Shown: positions 1 through 7,122 of the stretch, piece by piece
How positions within the stretch are numbered: the first letter of the stretch is position 1
Layout: every line of letters begins with the position of its first letter
DNA from: Micromonospora endolithica
Lineage (GTDB): Bacteria; Actinomycetota; Actinomycetes; Mycobacteriales; Micromonosporaceae
Direction of reading: 5' to 3'
Length of the DNA: 64,000 nucleotides
Assembly (NCBI RefSeq): GCF_003626595.1
Contig: NZ_RBAK01000006.1
Location: 248,001-312,000, forward strand
Notes under the pieces: generated by a model
Database searches by the model: none
The model's input: the letters and a program-made list of their open reading frames with translations, nothing else
Told to the model about the DNA's origin: nothing
Position numbers and translations under genes: made by a program

Positions 1-1
1 C

Positions 2-1006
2 CGCACCGCACGCACGTTCCGGGCCTCCGAAGGCGGCGGGGAGTACAACGTCGCCCGCGGCCTGCGCCGCTGCTTCGGCCTGCGGACCGCGGTGGTCACC
101 GCGTTCGCCGACAACGAGGTCGGTCGGCTGCTGGAGGACCTGGTCCTCACCGGCGGCGTGGACACCAGCCTGATCACCTGGATGCCGTACGACGGCATCG
201 GCCGCGAGGTCCGCAACGGGCTGAACTTCACCGAACGGGGCTTCGGCGTGCGTGGCGCCGTCGGCACGTCCGACCGGGGCCACTCGGCGGCCAGCCGGCT
301 CGCGCCCGACGACGTCGACTGGGACCACCTCTTCGGGACACTCGGCGTGCGGTGGCTGCACACCGGCGGCATCTACGCCGCGCTGTCCGAGACGGCGGCG
401 CGGACCGCCGAGGCCGCGATGACCGCCGCGCGCCGGCACGGCACCCTCGTGTCGTACGACCTCAACTACCGGCCGAGCCTGTGGAAGGCCGTCGGCGGCC
501 AGGACCGGGCCCGCGAGGTGAACCGCCGGCTCGCCCGCCTCGTCGACGTGATGATCGGCAACGAGGAGGACTTCACCGCGTGTCTCGGCTTCGAGGTGCC
601 GGACACCGACATCCACGCCGGCGCCCTGGACGCCGGCAACTTCAAGGCGATGATCACCGACGTGGTGCGGGCGTACCCGAACTTCGCGGTCGTCGCGACC
701 ACGCTGCGCGGCGTGCGCAGCGCGACGGTCAACGACTGGGGTGCGGTGGCCTGGGCCGGCGACGCGTTCGCCGAGGCCACCCACCGGCCCGGCCTGGAGA
801 TCCTGGACCGGGTCGGCGGCGGGGACAGCTTCGCCTCCGGGCTGATCTACGGCCTGCTGGAGCGCGGCGGCGACCTGGCGCTGGCGGTGGAGTACGGTGC
901 CGCGCACGGCGCGCTGGCGATGACCACCCCCGGCGACACGTCGATGGCCAGCCGCGCGGAGGTGGAGGCGCTGATGCGCGGGGCGGGGGCCCGCGTCCAG
1001 CGCTGA
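2..1006 (+). CDS. kdgK: PfkB-family sugar kinase, KDG kinase-like (5' end outside window)
   Basis: The reading frame is open from base 2, upstream of the first in-frame GTG (92), and the translated upstream part (GGGEYNVARGLRR) is the conserved PfkB N-terminal substrate region, so the gene begins outside the window. The C-terminal PfkB signature reads DRVGGGDSFASGLIYGLL (about 790-860), with the Asp that serves as catalytic base in this family. The GGGD form of the signature is common in actinobacterial 2-keto-3-deoxygluconate kinases, which phosphorylate KDG to KDPG in the cytoplasm during uronate/pectin breakdown. The substrate is inferred. The pectate lyase at 25.2 kb and the GH88/105 gene at 51 kb fit, but fructokinase or another ribokinase-family activity cannot be excluded. 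An 11-bp GC hairpin follows the stop. Confidence 0.8.
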   Translation, partial: RTARTFRASEGGGEYNVARGLRRCFGLRTAVVTAFADNEVGRLLEDLVLTGGVDTSLITWMPYDGIGREVRNGLNFTERGFGVRGAVGTSDRGHSAASRLAPDDVDWDHLFGTLGVRWLHTGGIYAALSETAARTAEAAMTAARRHGTLVSYDLNYRPSLWKAVGGQDRAREVNRRLARLVDVMIGNEEDFTACLGFEVPDTDIHAGALDAGNFKAMITDVVRAYPNFAVVATTLRGVRSATVNDWGAVAWAGDAFAEATHRPGLEILDRVGGGDSFASGLIYGLLERGGDLALAVEYGAAHGALAMTTPGDTSMASRAEVEALMRGAGARVQR

Positions 1007-1013
1007 CCGGGCC

Positions 1014-1048
1014 GGCGGCCGGCGGCGCGGTGGGCGTCGCCGGCCGCC
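1014..1048 (+). terminator. GC-rich hairpin after sugar kinase
   Basis: A perfect 11-bp inverted repeat (GGCGGCCGGCG at 1014-1024, CGCCGGCCGCC at 1038-1048) with a 13-nt loop lies 7 nt after the stop codon. It has no T-tract, as is usual for actinobacterial terminators. Confidence 0.55.
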
Positions 1049-1073
1049 TCCGCCGGGCCCGACGGCCACTGCG

Positions 1074-1085
1074 TACGCTGCCGCG
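1074..1085 (+). promoter_or_regulatory. -10 box of a leaderless promoter
   Basis: TACGCT (1074-1079) ends six bases before the GTG at 1086, so transcription would begin at or next to the start codon. No Shine-Dalgarno sequence is present. Confidence 0.6.
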
Positions 1086-1616
1086 GTGAGCGCTCCGAGG
1101 CGGATCCTGGTCTACGCGGTGTACGGCGCCGGCAAGTCCACCCTCGCCGAGCGGCTGGCCGACCGGTTGGGGCTGCCCTGGTACCCGGTCGACGACCTGC
1201 TCTGGCAGCCCGGCTGGGTGGAGGTGCCGGTGGCGACGCAGCGCAGCCGGATCGAGGCGGTCTGCCGGCGGGAGCGGTGGATCCTCGACGGGGCGTACCA
1301 CGGGTGGCGGGACGTGCCGCTGGGCCGCGCCGACCTGGTGGTCGGCCTGGACTACCCGCGCTGGCTCTCCTACTGGCGGCTGCTGCGCCGCACCGCCCGC
1401 CGGCTGCGTACCCGCGAGGAGATCTGCAACGGCAACCGCGAGTCCTGGACCAGCGTGCTGTCCCGGGACTCGATCCTGCTGTGGCACGTCACGGCGTTCG
1501 GCCGGGCCCGGCGACGGATGCGGGCCTGGCAGGCCGATCCGTCCGGCCCGCCGGTCGTGCTGTTCCGCTCCCCGGCGGACCTGGAGCGCTGGCTCGCCGA
1601 CCTGCCCGGCCGATGA
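1086..1616 (+). CDS. P-loop kinase-like protein (adenylate kinase/FlaR-type)
   Basis: A 176-aa cytoplasmic protein. The N-terminus has a Walker A loop (YGAGKSTLAERLA, about residues 11-23) directly after a beta-strand, followed by the YPVDDLLWQPGW segment and RWILDGAYHGW, both typical of the small NTPases annotated as DNA topology modulation protein FlaR or adenylate kinase-like. These probably bind ATP/GTP, and their true substrate is unknown. The GTG start is set by a TACGCT -10 box six bases upstream (leaderless). It stands alone between hairpins and shares no operon with its neighbours. The family is confident, the substrate is not. Confidence 0.75.
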   Translation: MSAPRRILVYAVYGAGKSTLAERLADRLGLPWYPVDDLLWQPGWVEVPVATQRSRIEAVCRRERWILDGAYHGWRDVPLGRADLVVGLDYPRWLSYWRLLRRTARRLRTREEICNGNRESWTSVLSRDSILLWHVTAFGRARRRMRAWQADPSGPPVVLFRSPADLERWLADLPGR

Positions 1617-1617
1617 G

Positions 1618-1635
1618 CCCCGGTTGGGGCCGGGG
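1618..1635 (+). terminator. short GC hairpin
   Basis: CCCCGG (1618-1623) and CCGGGG (1630-1635) form a 6-bp stem with a 6-nt loop immediately after the FlaR-like gene. Confidence 0.35.
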
Positions 1636-1680
1636 AGTCCCACAGGTGACGTCTCGCGGCCGTCTGCCATGCTCGGGACG

Positions 1681-2328
1681 GTGACCACCGGTGACCCACC
1701 CCGTTCCCGCCACCGTCGTGTCCGTACCCGCCGGCTCCGGCTCGTGCTCGCCCTGGTGGCGGTCGCGGCGCTGGTCGCCGTCGCCGTGGTGGCCGTGCCG
1801 CTGCTGCGCCCGCCGGGCCCACGCCCGCTCTTCCAGATGCCCGTCGCGTGCGGCGAGACCTGGCAGCTGGGCACCTACCCCGGCCACGACGACTTCGACG
1901 TCGACCTGTTCCCCACCGAGGGCGAGGCCTGGGGCCGTCCGGTGCTCGCCTCCTACGCCGGCACGGTCACCGTGGCGGGCATCAACGGGTCCCTGGGCGG
2001 ACGCACGCCGGAGAACCCGGACGGGCCGCGCGGTCGGGGCGGCGGCTACTGGGTGAAGATCGACCACGGGGGCCGGTGGGAGACGCAGTACCTGCACCTG
2101 CTCGAACCACCGCTGGTCCGCGAGGGCCAGGAGGTGGCCCAGGGGGAGCAGATCGGGCGGCTCGGCAGCACCGGCAACTCCGGCGCCCCGCACCTGCACT
2201 ACGAGCAGCGCCGGGGCTGGGAGAAGGTGGAGACCTGGTTCGACGGGTCGCCGTCGGGCATCACCACCGACGAGCGGGAGTACACCGTCCGTAGGGAGAG
2301 CAACAACTGCGTGGCCGGACAGCCGTAG
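1681..2328 (+). CDS. membrane-anchored M23 family metallopeptidase
   Basis: A 215-aa protein with an Arg-rich N-terminus, one membrane segment (LVLALVAVAALVAVAVVAVPLL, about residues 20-41) and an extracellular LytM/M23 domain. Visible elements are the zinc-ligand region GHDDFDVDL, a variant of the usual HxGxD motif, and the terminal GAPHLHYE containing the HxH motif. M23 enzymes cut peptidoglycan peptides, and the variant first motif leaves activity uncertain. The GTG at 1681 is preferred over ATG 1669 because CATGCT (1668-1673) sits seven bases upstream as a leaderless -10 box. A LytM regulator of amidases without own activity is an alternative. Confidence 0.75.
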   Translation: MTTGDPPRSRHRRVRTRRLRLVLALVAVAALVAVAVVAVPLLRPPGPRPLFQMPVACGETWQLGTYPGHDDFDVDLFPTEGEAWGRPVLASYAGTVTVAGINGSLGGRTPENPDGPRGRGGGYWVKIDHGGRWETQYLHLLEPPLVREGQEVAQGEQIGRLGSTGNSGAPHLHYEQRRGWEKVETWFDGSPSGITTDEREYTVRRESNNCVAGQP

Positions 2329-2410
2329 CCGGCGCCGGCACGGCACGTCGGCGGGTGCACCGGATTCGGTAAGTGATCATCAGCAATTCGTCATTCGATG
2401 GCAGATGGCT

Positions 2411-2423
2411 GTTCAGTTCTTGC
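2411..2423 (+). promoter_or_regulatory. candidate operator, 13-mer shared with the ABC operon
   Basis: GTTCAGTTCTTGC occurs here, upstream of the LacI-type gene, and again at 3554-3566, upstream of the sugar-binding gene. It includes CTTGCAG (2419-2425), which resembles the direct-repeat heptamer I recall for Streptomyces MalR sites. It may be an autoregulatory operator. Confidence 0.45.
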
Positions 2424-2435
2424 AGGAATACAACG

Positions 2436-2448
2436 TACGATTGCGACC
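2436..2448 (+). promoter_or_regulatory. -10 box of a leaderless promoter
   Basis: TACGAT (2436-2441) lies seven bases before the GTG at 2449 and fixes the start of the LacI-type regulator. Confidence 0.6.
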
Positions 2449-3453
2449 GTGACGAAGAGGTTGACGGAGGTGGCCCGCAAGGCGGGCGTCAGCGAGGCCA
2501 CCGTGAGCCGGGTGCTCAACGGACGCGGCGGCGTCTCCGAGGCGACCCGCACCGCGGTGCTGACCGCGCTGGACATCCTCGGCTACGAGCGTCCCACCAA
2601 ACTGCGCGGCGAACGGGCCCGGCTGGTCGGTCTGGTGCTGCCGGAGCTGCAGAACCCGATCTTCCCGGCGCTGGCCGAGGTGGTGACCGGCTCGCTGGCC
2701 CAGCGGGGTTTCACCCCGGCGTTGTGCGCCCGCACCATCGGTGGCGTGCCGGAGTCCGGCTACGTGGAGATGCTGCTGGACCACCAGGTGTCCGGGGTCA
2801 TCTTCGCCGGTGGCTCGTACGCCCTGGCCGACGCCTCGCACGAGCACTACCGGCGGCTGCTCGACCGGGGCCTGCCGGTGGTGCTGGTCAACGCCGGCGT
2901 CGACGAACTCGGGTTCCCCCGGGTGTCCACCGACGACGCGGTCGCCGTCGAGCAGGCGTACGGGCACCTGCGCTCGCTCGGCCACGAACGGATCGGCATG
3001 GTGCGCGGTCCGGAGGACCACGTGCCGTCGCGGCGCAAGGCGGCGGCGCTGGCCCAGGTGGCCGGCCTGAAGGACCTGGACAAGTGGGTGGAGCGGTCCA
3101 GTTTCTCCATGGAGGGCGCTCGGATCGCGGCCACCAAGCTGGTCGACCGGGGCGTCACCGGCATCATCTGCGCCAGCGACGTGCTGGCCCTCGGTGCGAT
3201 CCGCGCGGTCCGCCGGTTGGGCCTGGCCGTGCCGGAGGACGTCTCGGTGGTCGGCTTCGACGACTCGGCGTTCATGACCTGCACCGACCCGCCGCTGACC
3301 ACGGTGCGGCAACCGATCGAGACGATGGGGCAGGCCGCGGTCGACCTGCTGGTCACCCAGATCGAGGGGGCCGGCGTGCTCGCCGACGAGCTGCTCTTCG
3401 AACCCGAACTGGTCGTCCGTGGCTCCACCGGGCCGGTGCGCGCCACCGGCTGA
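2449..3453 (+). CDS. LacI-family transcriptional regulator
   Basis: A 334-aa regulator. The N-terminal HTH (LTEVARKAGVSEATVSRVLNG, residues 4-24) and the hinge region (YERPTKLRG) are followed by a periplasmic-binding-protein-like sugar domain with NPIFPALAEVV, ICASDVLALGAIRA and VSVVGFDDSAFM. It probably represses, or activates in a sugar-dependent way, the ABC/GH13 operon starting 250 bp downstream on the same strand, and itself through the shared 13-mer. Upstream codons exist to 2398, but the TACGAT box seven bases before GTG 2449 decides the start. A perfect intrinsic terminator follows. The effector is unknown, and an alpha-gluco-oligosaccharide is inferred from context. Confidence 0.9.
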   Translation: MTKRLTEVARKAGVSEATVSRVLNGRGGVSEATRTAVLTALDILGYERPTKLRGERARLVGLVLPELQNPIFPALAEVVTGSLAQRGFTPALCARTIGGVPESGYVEMLLDHQVSGVIFAGGSYALADASHEHYRRLLDRGLPVVLVNAGVDELGFPRVSTDDAVAVEQAYGHLRSLGHERIGMVRGPEDHVPSRRKAAALAQVAGLKDLDKWVERSSFSMEGARIAATKLVDRGVTGIICASDVLALGAIRAVRRLGLAVPEDVSVVGFDDSAFMTCTDPPLTTVRQPIETMGQAAVDLLVTQIEGAGVLADELLFEPELVVRGSTGPVRATG

Positions 3454-3479
3454 TCGCGCCCGGCGGCACGTCGCCGGGC

Positions 3480-3513
3480 AAAAAGGGCGGACCCCTCCGG
3501 GTCCGCCCTTTTT
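3480..3513 (+). terminator. intrinsic terminator (can act both ways)
   Basis: A perfect 15-bp stem (AAAAAGGGCGGACCC at 3480-3494 and GGGTCCGCCCTTTTT at 3499-3513) with a CTCC loop and a T-run. It isolates the regulator from the ABC operon. Confidence 0.92.
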
Positions 3514-3553
3514 GCTGTTCCACCGAGGTCTGATCGCTTCCTTTCATGCTTCA

Positions 3554-3591
3554 GTTCAGTTCTTGCGGACACGCGTACGGGTTTGTATCGT
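3554..3591 (+). promoter_or_regulatory. promoter of the sugar ABC operon with shared 13-mer
   Basis: TTGCGG (3563-3568) and TATCGT (3586-3591), spaced 17 bp, form a plausible sigma-70-like promoter. GTTCAGTTCTTGC (3554-3566) overlaps the -35 box and is the same 13-mer found before the LacI-type gene. Confidence 0.55.
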
Positions 3592-3708
3592 CATCGGCAC
3601 GAAACATTCGGCGATAGAGAGCTGAATCACGTCCCGTGGGCCCGTGGTGGTCGACCACCGCGGACCAGCGAAGGCCATGGTGACTCCCGTTCGGAGAAGG
3701 GTGGACAG

Positions 3709-5088
3709 ATGTCCGTACCGCAGTACCGGAAGGCTGCGGCGCTGGCGCTCGTGGCCGGCCTGGGGCTCAGCCTCACGGCGTGTTCCACGAGGAGCGACGA
3801 CGCGGGGACCGACGCAGGCGGCAAGGTGACCATCACCGTGGACTGCCAGCCGGTCGGCTCCCAGAAAGAGCTGTTGAAGAACTGGAACGACGACGTCGCC
3901 GAGTTCCAGCGGCAGAACCCCGACATCGTCATCAAGAGCGTCAGCGTCGGCGAGCAGTGCAACAACCCGCCGGACTTCACCGCCCGCCTCGCCGGCGGCA
4001 CCGTCACCGACGTCTTCTACGGCTACATGACCGATGTCCAGCAGGTGCTCGACTCCGGCCAGGCGATGGACATCACCGAGTTCGCCAACAAGGACACGAT
4101 CCCGACCTGGGACAGCATCGACCCGGCGCTCAAGGAGGTCTTCACCGACGGCGGCAAGCTCTACGCCGTACCGGTGAAGAACTACTCGATGGGCCTGGTC
4201 TACAACAAGGTGCTGTTCCAGCAGGCCGGGCTCGACGTGAACAACCCACCCAAGACCTGGCCCGAGGTCCGGGACGCGGCAAAGAAGATCTCCGCGCTCG
4301 GCAACGGCGTCGCCGGCTACGCGGAGTACAGCGCCGGCAACACCGGCGGCTGGCACTTCACCTCCCTGCTCTACTCCCAGGGCGGCCAGGTGCTGACCCC
4401 GGACGGCAAGAGGGCCGACTTCAACAACGCGATGGGCAGGCAGGTCCTGCAGAACCTCAAGGACATGCGGTACGGCGACAACAGCATGGGCGCCCGCCAG
4501 TTGCTCCAGTGGGGTGACCTGCTGACCAACGCCGGCGCGGGCAAGGTCGGCATGTTCATCGGCGCGCCGGACGCCACCCAGGCGATCGTCAGCCAGTTCC
4601 AGGGCAAGTTCCAGGACTGGGCGATGGGCCCGCTACCCGGACAGGACGGGCCGGCCAAGGCGACGCTCGGCGGCGGCGAGGGCTACTTCTTCAAGAAGGA
4701 CCTCAGCCCGGAGCAGGTCAAGGCCGGTCTGAAGTGGATCGCGTACCAGAAGCTGACCCCGGGCAAGGGACAGTTCGACTACGTCCGGGCCAAGCCGCAG
4801 AACTACCCGGTGGGCCTGCCCCAGCCGCTGCTGTTCGCGGGCGGCAGTGAGGCGCAGAAGCAGGAACTCGAACTGCGTAAGGCGAACGCGAACGTGGACA
4901 CCACGAACTTCGCGGTCTTCGAGGCCAACCCGGTCCCGATCAAGGGTGAGCCCCGCAACGCCCAGGCCGTCTACGCGGTGCTCGACGCCGCGATGTCCGG
5001 GGTGCTGACGAACCCGAACGCGAACATCGACGCACTGCTGAAGACGGCCGAGGAGAAGGTCAACCAGCTCTTGGCCGCGGAGAGCTGA
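3709..5088 (+). CDS. sugar ABC transporter substrate-binding lipoprotein
   Basis: A 459-aa extracellular solute-binding protein of the CUT1 (MalE-like) group. The signal peptide ends in lipobox LTAC with Cys25 as the lipidated residue. The mature protein shows the family features NKVLFQQAGLD and PKTWPEVRDAAKKI and a Trp/Tyr-rich sugar site. It captures oligosaccharide outside the membrane for the two permeases downstream. ATG 3709 is chosen because GGAGAAGG lies eight bases upstream and the lipobox is then at normal distance, although the frame is open from 3583. A strong hairpin (5096-5123) separates it from the permeases and may raise its mRNA level. The ligand is inferred to be an alpha-gluco-oligosaccharide. 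Confidence 0.9.
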   Translation: MSVPQYRKAAALALVAGLGLSLTACSTRSDDAGTDAGGKVTITVDCQPVGSQKELLKNWNDDVAEFQRQNPDIVIKSVSVGEQCNNPPDFTARLAGGTVTDVFYGYMTDVQQVLDSGQAMDITEFANKDTIPTWDSIDPALKEVFTDGGKLYAVPVKNYSMGLVYNKVLFQQAGLDVNNPPKTWPEVRDAAKKISALGNGVAGYAEYSAGNTGGWHFTSLLYSQGGQVLTPDGKRADFNNAMGRQVLQNLKDMRYGDNSMGARQLLQWGDLLTNAGAGKVGMFIGAPDATQAIVSQFQGKFQDWAMGPLPGQDGPAKATLGGGEGYFFKKDLSPEQVKAGLKWIAYQKLTPGKGQFDYVRAKPQNYPVGLPQPLLFAGGSEAQKQELELRKANANVDTTNFAVFEANPVPIKGEPRNAQAVYAVLDAAMSGVLTNPNANIDALLKTAEEKVNQLLAAES

Positions 5089-5095
5089 TCCGGTG

Positions 5096-5123
5096 TGTGG
5101 GGGCCGGCCCACCGGCCCCCACA
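5096..5123 (+). terminator. intra-operon hairpin (attenuator or mRNA stabiliser)
   Basis: A perfect 12-bp stem, TGTGGGGGCCGG (5096-5107) and CCGGCCCCCACA (5112-5123), has a 4-nt loop. It sits between the binding-protein stop and the first permease and lacks a T-tract. Confidence 0.7.
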
Positions 5124-5169
5124 TCCGCCGCGCCGAACCGACCGGTCACCGAAACACGCAGGAGTTGCC

Positions 5170-6126
5170 TTGGCGATCACCACCGTCCCGGGGATCAGGA
5201 GCGAACCGGGACGCCCCGCGCCGTCGTACCCGGCGCGGTCGCAGCGCACCAGCCTCGGCCGCAAGGTACGGGACAACCTCACCGGTCACGCGTTCCTGAT
5301 CGGGGCGGTGGTCTGCTTCGCGGTCTTCTCCTGGTACCCGATGATCCTCGGCGTCGTGATGAGCTTCCAGCGCACCCGCCGCGGCGAGACCACCTGGGTG
5401 GGCTGGGACAACTACCTGCGGATCCTCGACGACCCCAGCTTCTGGACCGCCTGGCGGAACACGTTCTCCTTCACCCTTCTCGCGCTGCTCCTCGGCTACG
5501 CGGTGCCGTTCTTCGTGGCGATCCTGCTCAACGAGTTCCGCCACGCCAAGGGGTACCTGCGGATCCTGGTCTACCTGCCGGTGATGCTGCCGCCGGCCTC
5601 GGCGCTCTTCCTGTTCAAGTTCTACGCGTACGACCCCAGCGAGGCGGGCCTGTTCAACGCGATCCTCTCGGCGCTGCACCTGCCGACGTCGCAGTGGATG
5701 CAGTCGCCCCAGATGACGATGCCGGCGATGGTGATCGCGTCGACCTGGATGAACATGGGCGGCGCGGTGCTGATCTACCTGGCCGCGTTGCAGAACATCC
5801 CCGGCGAGTTGTACGAGGCGGCCGAACTCGACGGCGCCGGGATCTGGCGGCGGATCGTCAACGTGACGATCCCGCAGACCCGGCTGATCCTCGCGCTCCT
5901 GGCGATGCTCCAGATCGTCGCCACCATGCAGTTCTTCGTCGAGCCGCTGATCCTCGCCAACGGCGCGGGTGCGGAGGACTCCGCGACCTCGGTGGCCTAC
6001 CTGATCTACCAGCACGGCTTCTTCCAGAACGACCTCAACGGCGCCGCGGCGCTCGGCGTGATCATGCTCGTGGTGCTGGCCGGCTTCTCCGCCGTCTACC
6101 TGCGGCTGAGCGCGAAACAGGACTAG
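5170..6126 (+). CDS. sugar ABC transporter permease 1 (MalF-like)
   Basis: A 318-aa integral membrane protein with about six helices. The cytoplasmic EAA loop reads EAAELDGAGIWRRIVNVTIP, the contact point with the ATPase in MalF-type permeases. A TTG start at 5170 is chosen: AGGAG (5160-5164) lies five bases before it and the protein then has the usual short N-terminal tail. The open frame upstream to 5095 crosses the hairpin and is unlikely to be translated. No ATPase gene is present, as is normal for actinobacterial CUT1 systems that share an MsiK-type ATPase encoded elsewhere. Confidence 0.9.
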   Translation: MAITTVPGIRSEPGRPAPSYPARSQRTSLGRKVRDNLTGHAFLIGAVVCFAVFSWYPMILGVVMSFQRTRRGETTWVGWDNYLRILDDPSFWTAWRNTFSFTLLALLLGYAVPFFVAILLNEFRHAKGYLRILVYLPVMLPPASALFLFKFYAYDPSEAGLFNAILSALHLPTSQWMQSPQMTMPAMVIASTWMNMGGAVLIYLAALQNIPGELYEAAELDGAGIWRRIVNVTIPQTRLILALLAMLQIVATMQFFVEPLILANGAGAEDSATSVAYLIYQHGFFQNDLNGAAALGVIMLVVLAGFSAVYLRLSAKQD

Positions 6127-6138
6127 GAGAGCGAGGCC

Positions 6139-7026
6139 ATGGCACAGGATTCCGGGACCCGGACCCTCATCTCCCAGGCCCAGCTGCGACGCGGCCGCGG
6201 TCGGTTCGTCTACTGGACGCTGCTCACCGTCGTGGTGGTGGGCTTCACGCTGGTCTTCCTCGGGCCGCTCTACTGGATGGTCACCGGCGCGCTCAAGTCC
6301 GGCCAGGAGATCGCGCAGACCCCGCCGTCGCTGTTCCCGAAGGATCCGCAGCCGCAGAACTACGTCGACGCGTGGAACAACCTGGCCCTGGCCAAGCTGC
6401 TGTTCAACACGTTCTACTACGCGGCCGGGGCGCTGGTGTTCCAGCTGGTCCTGGACACCGCCGCCGCGTACGCCCTGTCCAAACTGCGCCCGGTCCTCGG
6501 CAACGTGATCCTGGCGATGATGCTGGCCACGCTGATGATCCCGGCGATGGTCCTCATCGTCCCGCAGTACGTGACGGTGATCGACCTGCCGATCCTGCAC
6601 ATCAACCTGCTCGACTCGCCGTTCGCGATCTGGCTGCCGCTGGTCGCCAACGCCTTCAACATCTTCCTGTTGAAGCGCTTCTTCGACTCGATCCCCGAGG
6701 AGCTGATGGCGGCGGCCCTGATGGACGGCGCGTCGCCGCTGCGCACGCTGTGGTCGATCATCCTGCCCATGTCGCGCCCCATCCTCGGGGTGGTCTCGAT
6801 CTTCGCGGTGACGGCGGTCTGGAAGGACTTCCTCTGGCCGAAGCTGGTCATGCCGTCGCCGGAGACACGGACGGTCAGCGTCGGCATCTACGCCTTCTCC
6901 GGCGGCACGCCGATGAACGTGGTCATCGCCGCCTCGGTCATCGCCGCGATCCCGACCGTGGTCATCTTTCTGATCTTCCAGCGGAACATCATGTCCGGGC
7001 TGACCACCGGCAGCCTCAAGGGCTGA
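6139..7026 (+). CDS. sugar ABC transporter permease 2 (MalG-like)
   Basis: A 295-aa permease with six predicted membrane helices and the EAA-type loop EELMAAALMDGASPLRTLWSIILP, typical of MalG partners. It starts 12 bp after permease 1 with an AGGAGAGCGAGG ribosome site and forms the second half of the import channel. The gene belongs to the operon binding protein, permease 1, permease 2, alpha-glucosidase. Confidence 0.92.
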   Translation: MAQDSGTRTLISQAQLRRGRGRFVYWTLLTVVVVGFTLVFLGPLYWMVTGALKSGQEIAQTPPSLFPKDPQPQNYVDAWNNLALAKLLFNTFYYAAGALVFQLVLDTAAAYALSKLRPVLGNVILAMMLATLMIPAMVLIVPQYVTVIDLPILHINLLDSPFAIWLPLVANAFNIFLLKRFFDSIPEELMAAALMDGASPLRTLWSIILPMSRPILGVVSIFAVTAVWKDFLWPKLVMPSPETRTVSVGIYAFSGGTPMNVVIAASVIAAIPTVVIFLIFQRNIMSGLTTGSLKG

Positions 7027-7122
7027 CCCGCCGCAGGCACACCGTGGCGGACAACGACCGTCCGCCCGGCCCCACACCTCCAGGTCCGGCGAACCCCGCC
7101 GACGTACTGACGCAGAAAGCAG

